A DNA stretch of 23,078 nt from JACPDD01 sp040900105 (GCA_040900105.1 JBBDZP010000038.1:1-23078), one strand, 5' to 3'; positions 14,050-21,657 are shown, counted from the first letter of the stretch. A program made the numbers and translations. Notes: generated by a model not told the origin, from the letters alone.

Positions 14050-14707
14050 AAATAAAAATCTATTTGATCAGGCGTTTACACACAGATCGTTTCTTAACGA
14101 AACAAAAGAAAGTCTTAGCTCAAACGAAAGGCTTGAATTCTTAGGAGACAGTATTATTTCCTTTGTGGTTTCCGAGTTTTTATATAAAAACTATCCTAAG
14201 TTTAATGAGGGAGAATTAACAAATCTTCGCTCACTTTTGGTAAACACAGAGAGTCTTGCACAAGTTGCATTTGAACTTGATTTTGGAAAACGCCTAAGAC
14301 TTTCAAAAGGCGAGGAACAACTCAAGGGAAGGGAAAACAAGAGCTTACTTGCAGACAGCTTTGAAGCATTCGTAGGGGCTCTATTTATAGATCGGGGAAT
14401 TTCTGCTGTTTCTTCCTTTTTAAGTGAGACACTCCTGCCAAAAGCAGCAAGACTTGCCCAGCAAACTCTTAAGGACCCCAAAAGTCTGCTTCAGGAACTT
14501 GCTCAATCAAAAGGTAAACCTCAACTCTCCTATAAAGTAACCGGCGAGATAGGTCCTGCGCACAACAAGGAATTTACCGTTGAAGTTTCCATAGAGAATA
14601 AGATTCTTGGAGTAGGCAAGGGGCGTTCCAAGCAAGATGCTGAAAAAAATGCAGCTGAAAACGCGCTTTCAAAAGAAAACCTTGACCCCGATTCTAATCG
14701 GGCTTGA
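14030..14707 (+). CDS. rnc: Ribonuclease III
   Basis: RNase III cleaves double-stranded RNA, including rRNA precursors. The catalytic domain has ERLEFLGDS (Glu36 and Asp40) and ADSFEAFVGALFIDRG (Asp109, Glu112), matching the E. coli acidic residues. The dsRNA-binding domain follows (DPKSLLQELAQSKGKP through KGRSKQDAEKNAAENAL). Length is 225 aa, normal. ATG 14030 gives the family start (DIPKLKNKNLFDQAFTHRSF) and lies within nusB. It ends in TGA, and a hairpin (14687-14702) covers its last codons. Confidence 0.95.
   Translation: MDIPKLKNKNLFDQAFTHRSFLNETKESLSSNERLEFLGDSIISFVVSEFLYKNYPKFNEGELTNLRSLLVNTESLAQVAFELDFGKRLRLSKGEEQLKGRENKSLLADSFEAFVGALFIDRGISAVSSFLSETLLPKAARLAQQTLKDPKSLLQELAQSKGKPQLSYKVTGEIGPAHNKEFTVEVSIENKILGVGKGRSKQDAEKNAAENALSKENLDPDSNRA
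14687..14702 (+). repeat. CCCGAT hairpin at the rnc 3' end (hairpin-promoter module 1)
   Basis: CCCGAT, loop TCTA, ATCGGG: a 6-bp stem without a T-tract. The 11-mer TTGACCCCGAT (14682-14692) recurs on the minus strand at 19023-19013. In both places the right arm runs directly into a -35 element. It might stabilise or end the upstream transcript. Confidence 0.55.
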
Positions 14708-14732
14708 GAATAAGGCAAAATAGTGGTAAAAT
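14704..14732 (+). promoter_or_regulatory. Promoter of rpsP-khpA-trmD (leaderless)
   Basis: TTGAGA (14704-14709), 17 nt ending in TGG, TAAAAT (14727-14732), 6 nt, ATG 14739. The extended -10 TGG is at 14724-14726. Confidence 0.7.
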
Positions 14733-14738
14733 GAGCTT

Positions 14739-14966
14739 ATGGCAGTAACAATTAGACTTACAAAAACAGGAAGAAAAGGCGAGAAAAAATACAGAGTTGT
14801 AGTTAAGGAAAAGCGCACAGACCGTGATGGCCGTGCAATTGAAACTCTTGGCTGGTACGAAAAAAGAGGCAAAGAGGAGCTTAAATCTATTGACAAGGTC
14901 AGATACGACTACTGGGTTTCTGTAGGAGCAAAACCTTCAAATACAGTTGAACGGCTTATTAAATAA
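14739..14966 (+). CDS. rpsP: 30S ribosomal protein S16
   Basis: The 75-residue protein matches S16: MAVTIRLTKTGRKGEKKYRVVV, DGRAIETLGWYEKR and a C-terminal YDYWVSVGAKPSNTVERLI. The ATG is 6 nt after a -10, with no room for a Shine-Dalgarno. It heads the rpsP-khpA-trmD set, a common bacterial order in which rimM would often lie before trmD; rimM is not present here. Confidence 0.95.
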   Translation: MAVTIRLTKTGRKGEKKYRVVVKEKRTDRDGRAIETLGWYEKRGKEELKSIDKVRYDYWVSVGAKPSNTVERLIK

Positions 14967-14987
14967 ACCTGAGAGGGTCTTTTCAGC

Positions 14988-15224
14988 ATGAAACAAACTC
15001 TTACATATATTGTCTCCTCAATTCTTAACACGGAGGATGTAAAAGTAGAAGAGTCTCAGGAAGACGGCATTACAAACTTCACCGTTCACGTTGATAAAGA
15101 TAATATGGGGAAAATTATTGGAAAAGAAGGAAAAGTAATAAGAGCAATAAGAACGGTCATGAGAATTCCTGCAATTAAAGAAGATAAAAGAGTTAACGTA
15201 AATCTTCTGGAACTCACAGCCTAA
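14988..15224 (+). CDS. khpA: KH-domain RNA-binding protein KhpA (YlqC)
   Basis: A 78-residue single KH domain with the GxxG loop GKIIGKEGKVIRAIR (residues 41-55), typical of the small RNA-binding protein found next to rpsP. GAGAGG at 14971-14976 is a possible Shine-Dalgarno at longer than usual spacing (11 nt). The gene ends in TAA directly abutting the trmD GTG. Confidence 0.93.
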   Translation: MKQTLTYIVSSILNTEDVKVEESQEDGITNFTVHVDKDNMGKIIGKEGKVIRAIRTVMRIPAIKEDKRVNVNLLELTA

Positions 15225-15911
15225 GTGAAAATATCCATTATCACCTTGTTCCCACAAATGTTTACAGGCCCTTTTGATTTTTCCATCATTAAAAGAGCCG
15301 TAAGTTCAGGTCTTACAGAAATAAACTTCGTTGACCTTAGAAATTTTGGAATAGGAAAGCACAGAACGGTTGATGACAAAGCTTACGGTGGGGGACGGGG
15401 AATGGTTCTGCGAGTTGATGTCTTAGAAAAAGCTGTCAAAAATACATTAGATAAAAATTTTTCAAAAGATGAACAGAGAGTAGTTTTCTTAAGTCCCAGA
15501 GGAAAGGCTTTCAATCAAAACAAAGCATTTGAACTCTCCAAGATTAAGCACTTGATTTTAATCTGCGGACACTATGAAGGGATTGACGAAAGATCTCAAA
15601 GTTTTATAGATGAAGAGATTTCCGTTGGCGACTTTATAACTACAGGAGGGGAAATTCCCGCAATGCTTGTAGCAGATGCGGTAGTAAGACTTACTACGGG
15701 AGTTTTACCTGCCGGCGTAGTTGAAGAGGAATCATTTTCCAAAAATTCACTTGAACACCCACAATACACGAGACCGGAACTGTATAAAAATCTCAAAGTC
15801 CCGGAAACACTTCTTTCCGGTCATCACCAAAAAATTTCCAAGTGGAAGGAAGAAAAGGCAAAAGAGACAACAAGAAAACTTCGGCCTGATCTTATCAAAA
15901 AGGCAAGGTAG
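15225..15911 (+). CDS. trmD: tRNA (guanine-N1)-methyltransferase TrmD
   Basis: TrmD methylates G37 of tRNAs reading CNN codons and similar. The 228-aa protein has the knot-fold motifs: ISIITLFPQMF, KAYGGGRGMVLRVDVL, VVFLSPRGKAFNQ, LILICGHYEGIDERSQ, SVGDFITTGGEIPAMLVADAVVRL, and EHPQYTRPELY. GTG 15225 is the only start compatible with the conserved N-terminus and follows khpA with no gap. The last 17 nt overlap the convergent pilO-like gene, and no terminator is visible there. Confidence 0.96.
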   Translation: MKISIITLFPQMFTGPFDFSIIKRAVSSGLTEINFVDLRNFGIGKHRTVDDKAYGGGRGMVLRVDVLEKAVKNTLDKNFSKDEQRVVFLSPRGKAFNQNKAFELSKIKHLILICGHYEGIDERSQSFIDEEISVGDFITTGGEIPAMLVADAVVRLTTGVLPAGVVEEESFSKNSLEHPQYTRPELYKNLKVPETLLSGHHQKISKWKEEKAKETTRKLRPDLIKKAR

Positions 15912-16623
15912 AACTTGAAGGAGTTCCTGCCGGCACAGTTAAATCTACCGGGATAACAGCCGGTATGAAGCTCTCCTCCCTATTCCACGAAGACAGCTGA
16001 TCTAGAAGTTCCGTTTGTTTCGCAGACAGCGGCGTGAGCCGCGTGTCCACAGAGATATTAGCAGAGGAAAGTGATTTGTAATAGAAAGCAACCAAAATAG
16101 TTGCAAAATCAACATTTATATCAATTTTTTTTACTTCAGAGATGGGAAGAGACTCGGCAAGATCTGTCATGAATCTTGAAGCTCCACTTGCTCCTCCACT
16201 TACAACAAGTGTAACCCCAAGCGAAGGAAGCAGATTGTCCTCGGGAGCTGAACCCGCAATGTCCCCAACCCTAAATTCAAAATTGCCAAGACCTATTCCC
16301 GCCCTATCCGCAACAGATGAAATTGTGGTTAAGATGCTTTCAAAATCTTTATCTTGAGGCAAAGCTCTAAGAGCTACCCCTAGCTTTGAGTCTAAATCAA
16401 CCTCATCCGTCGTTGTCAGAAGATTTAGATTGCTTTTTAAAGTTTGAAGTTTTTGCTGCTCAATGCTTCTCTCGGATAGAGTGGTCAGTAAATCCTGAAT
16501 CTGGGGGATTAAGGCAAAAAAAACAAGAAATACGGAAGCAATTATCATTAAGGCAGGAATAACATAGGCTCTGTGAGCATTATAAATAGCTTTTAAAGTC
16601 TCTATGTCTACGTTTTTATTCAT
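15895..16623 (-). CDS. pilO: PilO-like type IV pilus assembly protein
   Basis: The 242-aa protein has one N-terminal membrane helix (YVIPALMIIASVFLVFFALIP, about residues 20-40), a predicted coiled coil (ERSIEQQKLQTLKSNLNLL) and a periplasmic-type ferredoxin-like region, the layout of PilO. Sequence conservation of PilO is low, so the call rests on layout plus position directly after pilM and pilN. The start overlaps the pilN stop as ATGA. A Ser/Pro/Thr-rich tail ends the protein. It is last in the pilus operon and converges on trmD. Confidence 0.8.
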   Translation of the reverse strand: MNKNVDIETLKAIYNAHRAYVIPALMIIASVFLVFFALIPQIQDLLTTLSERSIEQQKLQTLKSNLNLLTTTDEVDLDSKLGVALRALPQDKDFESILTTISSVADRAGIGLGNFEFRVGDIAGSAPEDNLLPSLGVTLVVSGGASGASRFMTDLAESLPISEVKKIDINVDFATILVAFYYKSLSSANISVDTRLTPLSAKQTELLDQLSSWNREESFIPAVIPVDLTVPAGTPSSSTLPF

Positions 16624-17156
16624 AGCAATTCTATCTCAAGAGTTAGCGTATAATTTGATGCTCTATTGTTGAGAGAAAGACTGTTGACGATTACGTTTTT
16701 CAAAAATTTCTTTTCCTGGACCATGCTTTTAAGCCCGCCTATAAACTCGTTTGTAGAAATTAGGGAATCTGCCGAGACAATCATTGACAATTTTTGCTTG
16801 TCCACTGCTAGGGAGGCTATCGATACCGAGCCACCCGATTTAGCTAAGATTTCATTAAGTACAATGTCATAATCTGTTCTTTTAGAAAGTAAGCTTGATA
16901 TATCATTGAGGCGTTGTGTCAACACAGTCAATTTTGCGTGCTTCTCCCCAGCCAAAGTAATATTTGTGGCAACCTGTTCCTGTTCTTTTACAATCCCCGC
17001 AGGTGAAAAGAGGCGGTTTAGAACGAATAGAAGAACCGAAATGAATCCTACTCCGACAATTAGAATTGTAGCGATGAGTCTAAAAGACTCAAGTCTTTTT
17101 GTTTCTTTATCCGAACCTTCCGCGTCGGAGGAGACAAGATTTATGTCGTTATTCAT
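16620..17156 (-). CDS. pilN: PilN-like type IV pilus assembly protein
   Basis: The 178-aa protein begins MNNDINLVSS, corresponding to the INLLP-type PilN N-terminus that docks into PilM, then has a membrane helix (LIATILIVGVGFISVLLFVLN) and a periplasmic-type domain with a coiled coil. ATG 17156 is chosen over an earlier ATG because it yields the INL motif at the N-terminus. It overlaps the end of pilM by 8 nt and the start of pilO by 4 nt (ATGA). Confidence 0.85.
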   Translation of the reverse strand: MNNDINLVSSDAEGSDKETKRLESFRLIATILIVGVGFISVLLFVLNRLFSPAGIVKEQEQVATNITLAGEKHAKLTVLTQRLNDISSLLSKRTDYDIVLNEILAKSGGSVSIASLAVDKQKLSMIVSADSLISTNEFIGGLKSMVQEKKFLKNVIVNSLSLNNRASNYTLTLEIELL

Positions 17157-18177
17157 AATCTCTTTCTGCAAGACCGGCGGCAATCGTATACTCTGGACCG
17201 TTGTCTAGTATTGGCTTTGGAATTTGCTGGCTTGCCAGACGCTTCCATGGGGTAGCGATAACCGTCTCAATTCCACAATTATTGGCAAAGAAAATATTAA
17301 GACCCGGAAGCTTTGCGGTTCCTCCTGAAAGCTGAATCTGCTTAATCGGCTCATCTTTATATTTCTGCCCGTAAAAAGAGAGAGCTTTTTTAACTTCTGT
17401 TAGGATATTCATAAGAATAGGACGAGCCGCCTCGCTTATCTTCCCTCCAAAAACCCTATCTGCAAATCCGTAAGTTTTTTTATATTCTTCTGCCTCCTTC
17501 TGGCTTAAGCTAAATGCGCCGGCAATAGCTCTTGAGATAGCTCCGCCACCGGTAGGCGTTGTATAGGTAAAAATCATAATCCCGTTTTTAACAATTGCCA
17601 AGGTTGTGCTTATCTCCCCAATATCAATAATCAGACTTGGTGGAAACTGCGGCGTAACCAAAGCTCTTATTGCGGACAATATCTGAGTCTCCATTGAAGC
17701 AACGGCAAATCCAGCCATAGCTACAATTTTCTTATACTTATTAACTACAGCAGTAGGAGCACCTACCATTAGGACTTCCATCTTATCCCCTGCGGTTGCT
17801 TTTTGTGGTCTTTTAAGAACGCTCCAAACAAAAGTAATATTTGCAAGCGGAATAGGAATGTATTGTTCGGCTTCCCAATATATAGCAGAGGATAATTCTT
17901 TATCAGACAAAACCGGCATTTCGATTACCTTAGTGTAAACTTGAGTTTCGGGAAGTGATACATTTGCAAATTTACTATCAATCCCTGCATCGCTTGCCGC
18001 TTTCTTTATAGCCTGCGCCATTTCTTCCTCATCAAGAGGAGATTCGGAGATCATTCCCTTTGCCGGCATAGGAGCAATAATCGACGCGTCAAGAATGAAG
18101 CCGTCTTTGCCGGGGGAGAGAGAAACCATCTTAACTGTTGTTGTGCCGATGTCCAGACCGAAAGACTTTTTTCTCAT
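17149..18177 (-). CDS. pilM: PilM, actin-like type IV pilus ATPase
   Basis: The 342-aa protein has the actin/FtsA fold blocks: phosphate 1 SFGLDIGTTTVKMVSL, phosphate 2 SLIIDIGEISTTLAIVKNG, and adenosine LSGGTAKLPGLNIFF. A FtsA/PilM region (ETQVYTKVIEMPVLSDKEL, AIYWEAEQYIP) is typical of PilM. PilM is the cytoplasmic partner of PilN. The gene begins 3 nt after the stop of the PilX-like gene and overlaps pilN. Confidence 0.93.
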   Translation of the reverse strand: MRKKSFGLDIGTTTVKMVSLSPGKDGFILDASIIAPMPAKGMISESPLDEEEMAQAIKKAASDAGIDSKFANVSLPETQVYTKVIEMPVLSDKELSSAIYWEAEQYIPIPLANITFVWSVLKRPQKATAGDKMEVLMVGAPTAVVNKYKKIVAMAGFAVASMETQILSAIRALVTPQFPPSLIIDIGEISTTLAIVKNGIMIFTYTTPTGGGAISRAIAGAFSLSQKEAEEYKKTYGFADRVFGGKISEAARPILMNILTEVKKALSFYGQKYKDEPIKQIQLSGGTAKLPGLNIFFANNCGIETVIATPWKRLASQQIPKPILDNGPEYTIAAGLAERDYE

Positions 18178-18180
18178 TGT

Positions 18181-18966
18181 TTAGGGAGAGAATAGACCGT
18201 ACGGAAAGTATTCCGAGGGAAGAGTTGGAAATCCTTGGAAAACCGTAACCTTTCTTGTGGTAGTTCCGGATGTCCCAGTGGAAGAGATTATGGAGCCTTG
18301 GGCAGGAAGCGCTGAATCTCCTACTACACCAATCGGTGTATCAAAGTAAAGAGGGACTACTCTTGCAATCAAGCCCGAACTAACACTAATTGTTGTACCA
18401 AAAGGAAAAGTTTTGCCGCTCACAATACCGCCAGAGGAGACATAAGTAAAATTATTAGAATTGCTTCTGGGAAGACAAGGATCCAGGGCGTATTTTCTTG
18501 AAATTGGATTTGCTCTAGTGCCTGAGATAACAACTATCTCAAGTGCTGCTTGGCTGCAGCCGTCACTCCCTTTTCCAAAGTAAATACTTAAGTTTCCGCT
18601 CCATGGGTTTGCGTAAAGCTTAGCCGACTCTGTTGAATAGTCAGATAGCCAGATATCTGCTCCGTCGTCTTTTAGTATCGATGCCCCTCCATTTAAGAAA
18701 AAATTATTGCCTTCAACCGTAGTAATGGAGGTATTGTAGGTAGTATCGTTTAGGAAAGATCCATTAGCTATGGAGATATTTGTCTTTGACACCTGTTCAA
18801 TCCCTGCTTCTGCTGCGGAAAGCGCTTGCTGCGAACTTATTTCCTCCTCAGATGTCCTTAAGCTTATAATGCTTCTTGAAGCAAGAGACAATCCCACAGT
18901 AAGACCTACAATCATAACAAGAACTATAGCCAAAAGAACTTGACCGCTTTGCCGTTTTCCAGACAT
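18181..18966 (-). CDS. PilX-like minor pilin-associated protein
   Basis: The 261-aa protein begins with a short basic stretch, then GQVLLAIVLVMIVGLTVGLSLASR and SEEEISSQQALSAAEAGIEQ. The hydrophobic N-terminus followed by the ALxAAEAGIE block is typical of PilX-type N-terminal domains. The rest is Ser/Thr/Gly-rich and presumably outside the membrane. It lacks the GFTLIE prepilin site. It has its own likely promoter inside the operon. Confidence 0.75.
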   Translation of the reverse strand: MSGKRQSGQVLLAIVLVMIVGLTVGLSLASRSIISLRTSEEEISSQQALSAAEAGIEQVSKTNISIANGSFLNDTTYNTSITTVEGNNFFLNGGASILKDDGADIWLSDYSTESAKLYANPWSGNLSIYFGKGSDGCSQAALEIVVISGTRANPISRKYALDPCLPRSNSNNFTYVSSGGIVSGKTFPFGTTISVSSGLIARVVPLYFDTPIGVVGDSALPAQGSIISSTGTSGTTTRKVTVFQGFPTLPSEYFPYGLFSP

Positions 18967-18972
18967 GCTTTA

Positions 18973-19002
18973 AGCGTAACAAGCCGAACCCTCCGCTGTC
19001 AA
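18973..19002 (-). promoter_or_regulatory. Internal promoter for the PilX-like gene and pilMNO (leaderless)
   Basis: On the minus strand TTGACA (19002-18997, full consensus), 18 nt, TACGCT (18978-18973) preceded by TGT, then 6 nt to ATG 18966. The -35 begins in the right arm of the hairpin at 19002-19020. Confidence 0.6.
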
Positions 19003-19020
19003 CCCCGACTGGATCGGGGT
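19002..19020 (-). repeat. ACCCCGA hairpin (hairpin-promoter module 2)
   Basis: ACCCCGA and TCGGGGT arms (7 bp) around a 5-nt loop. The flank TTGACCCCGAT is identical to the hairpin at the end of rnc. No T-tract follows; a -35 begins at its last base. It lies between two genes of the pilus operon. Confidence 0.6.
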
Positions 19021-19029
19021 CAACCATTA

Positions 19030-19650
19030 TTACCTGTTTTGATTCCTAAGAGTTACTGTGGTTGAAAAAGGAACGGAGGTTTTATTCTCAATAAAATTCC
19101 CTTCACTCGCTCCCGTTAAGGTAAAGCTTATGCCAATAGTGGGGGGTTGAACAATATTATCCTGGCTACAGGTAAAGAAGCATGAACTGGCAGTAACCGT
19201 ATTTGTGTCAATAAGAGACGCACTGTTTGAAGAAATAGTTCCCGAGTTGCATGAAAAAACCACAATTTGTCCATTGTCCGACATTATTTTTATATTTCCA
19301 TACTGGGTGGAAGTTGGGGTAGGGGAAATTGCAGGTAAGGTACAATCCGTAATATAATCTACTCCATCCGTGCTTACTCCGTAAAAATTTCTTGAGAATT
19401 CAATTGCTTTTGAAACTTGCAGAAGTGCATAGTTTCCGTTTTGTCTTACATTGTCTAAAGAATTTGTTTTATTCGTCCCAACCAGAGATGAAATTAAAAT
19501 TGCGCCAACAATTCCACCAACAACGGCTATCACCATAATTACGGCCAAAAGCTCAACCAGAGTAAATCCTTCGGATTTACGAATAATGATTAATGAATAA
19601 TGATTGATGCTCCTTAATCTTAAATCTTTAATCTTAAATCTTTTAGTCAT
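19030..19650 (-). CDS. Pseudopilin, GspJ/PilW-like, with long repeat-encoded leader
   Basis: The 206-aa protein has a type IV prepilin site, SEG|FTLVELLAVIMVIAVVGG, with Glu at +5 of the mature form. The leader before the cut is 28 residues, against 6 in its two upstream neighbours. Most of it is encoded by heptanucleotide repeats (19585-19605 and 19614-19641). The mature part has a stretch (NGNYALLQVSKAIEFSRN) like PilW/GspJ N-domains and several Cys. It overlaps the upstream gene by ATGA. Confidence 0.85.
   Translation of the reverse strand: MTKRFKIKDLRLRSINHYSLIIIRKSEGFTLVELLAVIMVIAVVGGIVGAILISSLVGTNKTNSLDNVRQNGNYALLQVSKAIEFSRNFYGVSTDGVDYITDCTLPAISPTPTSTQYGNIKIMSDNGQIVVFSCNSGTISSNSASLIDTNTVTASSCFFTCSQDNIVQPPTIGISFTLTGASEGNFIENKTSVPFSTTVTLRNQNR
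19585..19605. repeat. Heptanucleotide repeats AATGATT/AATGAAT x3
   Basis: Three consecutive 7-mers (AATGATT, AATGAAT, AATGATT), with a degenerate fourth unit before them at 19578-19584. They encode part of the prepilin leader on the minus strand. Confidence 0.75.
19614..19641. repeat. Heptanucleotide repeats TTAATCT/TAAATCT x4
   Basis: Four consecutive 7-mers alternating TTAATCT and TAAATCT (28 bp), beginning 9 bp inside the start codon of the pseudopilin gene. They encode leader residues RFKIKDLRL on the minus strand. Confidence 0.8.
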
Positions 19651-20117
19651 GGTGTTGGTACCGCGTTATTGTTTCCAAAACAGGAAATAAGAGAAACGTT
19701 ATGACAGAAGGTATTATTGCTATCCGTGCATTTGGCATCAGACCAGGACACTTTTGCTGCTACCCTTGAAGTTCCTACGCAAAAAGGTGAATCGTGCTCC
19801 ACATCAATTTCACGCACGTATATCCCTACATTTTGCCCACATCCGCTTGCTCCTCTTGTTGTTAATGTCTTGCTATTTGCATCAAGACAGTAAAAGGTAC
19901 TCGAAAAACTAGTAAAGGCTATCCAGCTGGAATTTCTTATTTGCCTTACAATCTCCATACCCTCCTGAGCATAGTGGTTGGCCTGATTTTGGTTTTTTGT
20001 AAACTGTGCATTAGAAAGTGAAGAAATAACCGCAATCACAATTGCTGATATAATTACGATTGCAACCGCTAGCCCTATTAAAGCTTCTATTAATGTTTGG
20101 CCTCTTTGGTTAATCAT
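19647..20117 (-). CDS. Pseudopilin, PilV/GspI-like
   Basis: The 156-aa protein has a short leader and prepilin-like site MINQRG|QTLIEALIGLAVAIVI, with Glu at +5. EGMEIVRQIRNSSW after the first helix is characteristic of PilV/GspI-like minor pilins. It carries several Cys residues. Both ends overlap neighbours as ATGA. Confidence 0.85.
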   Translation of the reverse strand: MINQRGQTLIEALIGLAVAIVIISAIVIAVISSLSNAQFTKNQNQANHYAQEGMEIVRQIRNSSWIAFTSFSSTFYCLDANSKTLTTRGASGCGQNVGIYVREIDVEHDSPFCVGTSRVAAKVSWSDAKCTDSNNTFCHNVSLISCFGNNNAVPTP

Positions 20118-20578
20118 TTTACAGTTCCCACCGAATCAACGGTTATTGTTCTTGAATTCCCGTAGCCCGTGATTACGACCGAACCTGCGCCTACAACTCC
20201 ACCCGAGATCACGGGAAATAAAAAGGATCTTGAAGTTGTGCCGTCCGAAGAAACAGTTATTCCTTGTGGAAAAGTTTCCTCTTTTATTTCGTAGACATTC
20301 CCCGAACAGATGGCATGCAATTGGTATCCATCGTCAGATGCAAGTATAGATACCCTGTATCCCTCAAGAGACTGGTTTACACACTCCGAGGGCTTAACCT
20401 GGGAGAAAGAACGGGACTTGGCAAGATTTAAAGTTGTCACAAGATCTAAGGCTGCAGTTTGAAGCGACTGATTCCTGCTATAGTTTACAAAAGACGCAAT
20501 TCCCAAGGTTGTTAAGATAGACAAGATAGAAACAACAACGGAAATCTCAATTAGAGTAAAACCTGCGTTTCTCTTCAT
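20114..20578 (-). CDS. Pseudopilin, GspH/FimT-like
   Basis: The 154-aa protein has leader MKRNAG and mature start FTLIEISVVVSILSILTTLG. The following LVTTLNLAKSRSFSQ block resembles the GspH/FimT N-domain. Both ends overlap neighbours as ATGA. Confidence 0.85.
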   Translation of the reverse strand: MKRNAGFTLIEISVVVSILSILTTLGIASFVNYSRNQSLQTAALDLVTTLNLAKSRSFSQVKPSECVNQSLEGYRVSILASDDGYQLHAICSGNVYEIKEETFPQGITVSSDGTTSRSFLFPVISGGVVGAGSVVITGYGNSRTITVDSVGTVK

Positions 20579-21072
20579 GGATTATTCAGGACATAGTAGA
20601 AATCTGACGAACAACCGCTTCCGCCGGGCGACGTACCTGCGCCCTGGGAGTCACTTTTATTTTCAAGACAAACGCCCAAAGTATATACAGTCCCGTTACT
20701 TGAGAAGAAGTAATTGCCGCTGTTGTAATAAGAAGAACCCATTGGATCCTTTGGAACAGTCTGCATGTATGTTGATGTTGCGCAATCGGGGCTTTTTATT
20801 GAACTCTGGCAATTGGGTAAAATCTGCGAGTAGCTTCCCTGGTCAGACCTATATAGCTCGAGTGCCGATTGAATTTGCCTCAGATCGGACTTTCTCTGGG
20901 CATCTCTTGCGCGCTGCCTGACGCCGATAAAATTCGCCATGAGCAGAGTCGTCAAAGCTCCTATAATTACAATAACTATAAGAAGCTCAACAAGAGTGAA
21001 GCCTCTTCGAATATTGACGATTGACGATTGACGATTGACGATTTTTTTCCAAATGGAAAATAATTTTTTCAT
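20575..21072 (-). CDS. Type II/IV major-type pseudopilin, GspG-like, with repeat-encoded leader
   Basis: The 165-aa protein has a prepilin site RRG|FTLVELLIVIVIIGAL and then RQRARDAQRKSDLRQIQSALELY, the GspG-like helix. Conserved VPKDPMG follows, as in GspG-type C-domains. The leader is 24 residues, and RQSSIVN within it is encoded by a 7-bp tandem repeat (21013-21040). The start overlaps the stop of the preceding pseudopilin as ATGA. Confidence 0.88.
   Translation of the reverse strand: MKKLFSIWKKIVNRQSSIVNIRRGFTLVELLIVIVIIGALTTLLMANFIGVRQRARDAQRKSDLRQIQSALELYRSDQGSYSQILPNCQSSIKSPDCATSTYMQTVPKDPMGSSYYNSGNYFFSSNGTVYTLGVCLENKSDSQGAGTSPGGSGCSSDFYYVLNNP
21013..21040. repeat. Heptanucleotide repeat ATTGACG x4
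   Basis: Four exact tandem copies of ATTGACG (28 bp) plus a trailing ATT, within the leader-coding part of the pseudopilin gene. On the coding strand the unit CGTCAAT is open in all three frames, each giving a permutation of RQSSIVN. Confidence 0.9.
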
Positions 21073-21557
21073 GGGCTGACATTGGGACTTGATACACCGA
21101 AATTACAAGTTCCACCACACGCAGAATCGGAGATACCATTGGAACTAAGGCTGATGCATGCATTCCCACTATTACACATTGCCGGATCGGTATCTTTATC
21201 TAGGCTAGCATAAAGCCAGTATGATTGTCCATCCGCACCCGCGTAATACGCATACACCTTAGAACCGGCAGGATCTTTGGGTATAACATCCATATAGGGT
21301 TGAAAACTTGCCCCCCAGCCCACTACATTTCCATCTAAACCTTTTATTCTATAGTCTGTTGTGTCAAAATGTGGAGGATATTTTCCGTTGTCATCATAAT
21401 AAATTTCTAAAGATCTTTGAATTTGAGAAAGATCGGATTTCCTTCTTGCATCATTTGCTTTTTGAAATTGTCCAACAGGATTTAAGACTGTAACAGCTCC
21501 AACGGAAAGTACCGATAAAATCCCAATTACAATAAGTAGCTCAATTAAGGTAAAACC
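21069..21557 (-). CDS. Pseudopilin, GspG-like, 5' end lost in assembly gap
   Basis: Reading back from the stop TGA (21071-21069), the frame is open to the last base before the N run and starts with GFTLIELLIVIGILSVLSVG. A GspG-like helix follows (RRKSDLSQIQRSLEIYYDDNG), then IPKDPAG and a Cys-rich C-terminus. The initiator Met and leader peptide are in the gap, which stops right at the Gly before the processed Phe. About 162 residues are visible. A shorter ORF from GTG 21323 is only its C-terminal part. It probably has a leader like that of its downstream neighbour. Confidence 0.88.
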   Translation of the reverse strand, partial: GFTLIELLIVIGILSVLSVGAVTVLNPVGQFQKANDARRKSDLSQIQRSLEIYYDDNGKYPPHFDTTDYRIKGLDGNVVGWGASFQPYMDVIPKDPAGSKVYAYYAGADGQSYWLYASLDKDTDPAMCNSGNACISLSSNGISDSACGGTCNFGVSSPNVSP

Positions 21558-21657
21558 NNNNNNNNNNNNNNNNNNNNNNNNNNNNNNNNNNNNNNNNNNN
21601 NNNNNNNNNNNNNNNNNNNNNNNNNNNNNNNNNNNNNNNNNNNNNNNNNNNNNNNNN
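21558..21657. other. Assembly gap, 100 N
   Basis: Exactly 100 N, which usually denotes a scaffold gap of unknown true length. It lies between pilD and the body of a pseudopilin, at the leader-coding position. Bases 21658-21695 between the gap and the pilD stop contain an ATG on the minus strand (MGHIYKAT then N) that could be the start of the missing leader; this cannot be decided. Confidence 0.95.

Noticed and set aside
21013..21040. CRISPR-like array
   Set aside because: The units are 7 bp and directly tandem, without spacers, and lie inside a coding sequence.
19030..21072. UGA recoded as glycine, as in some CPR lineages
   Set aside because: Several genes end in TGA within ATGA overlaps with the next gene, and rnc ends in TGA, so UGA works as a stop.
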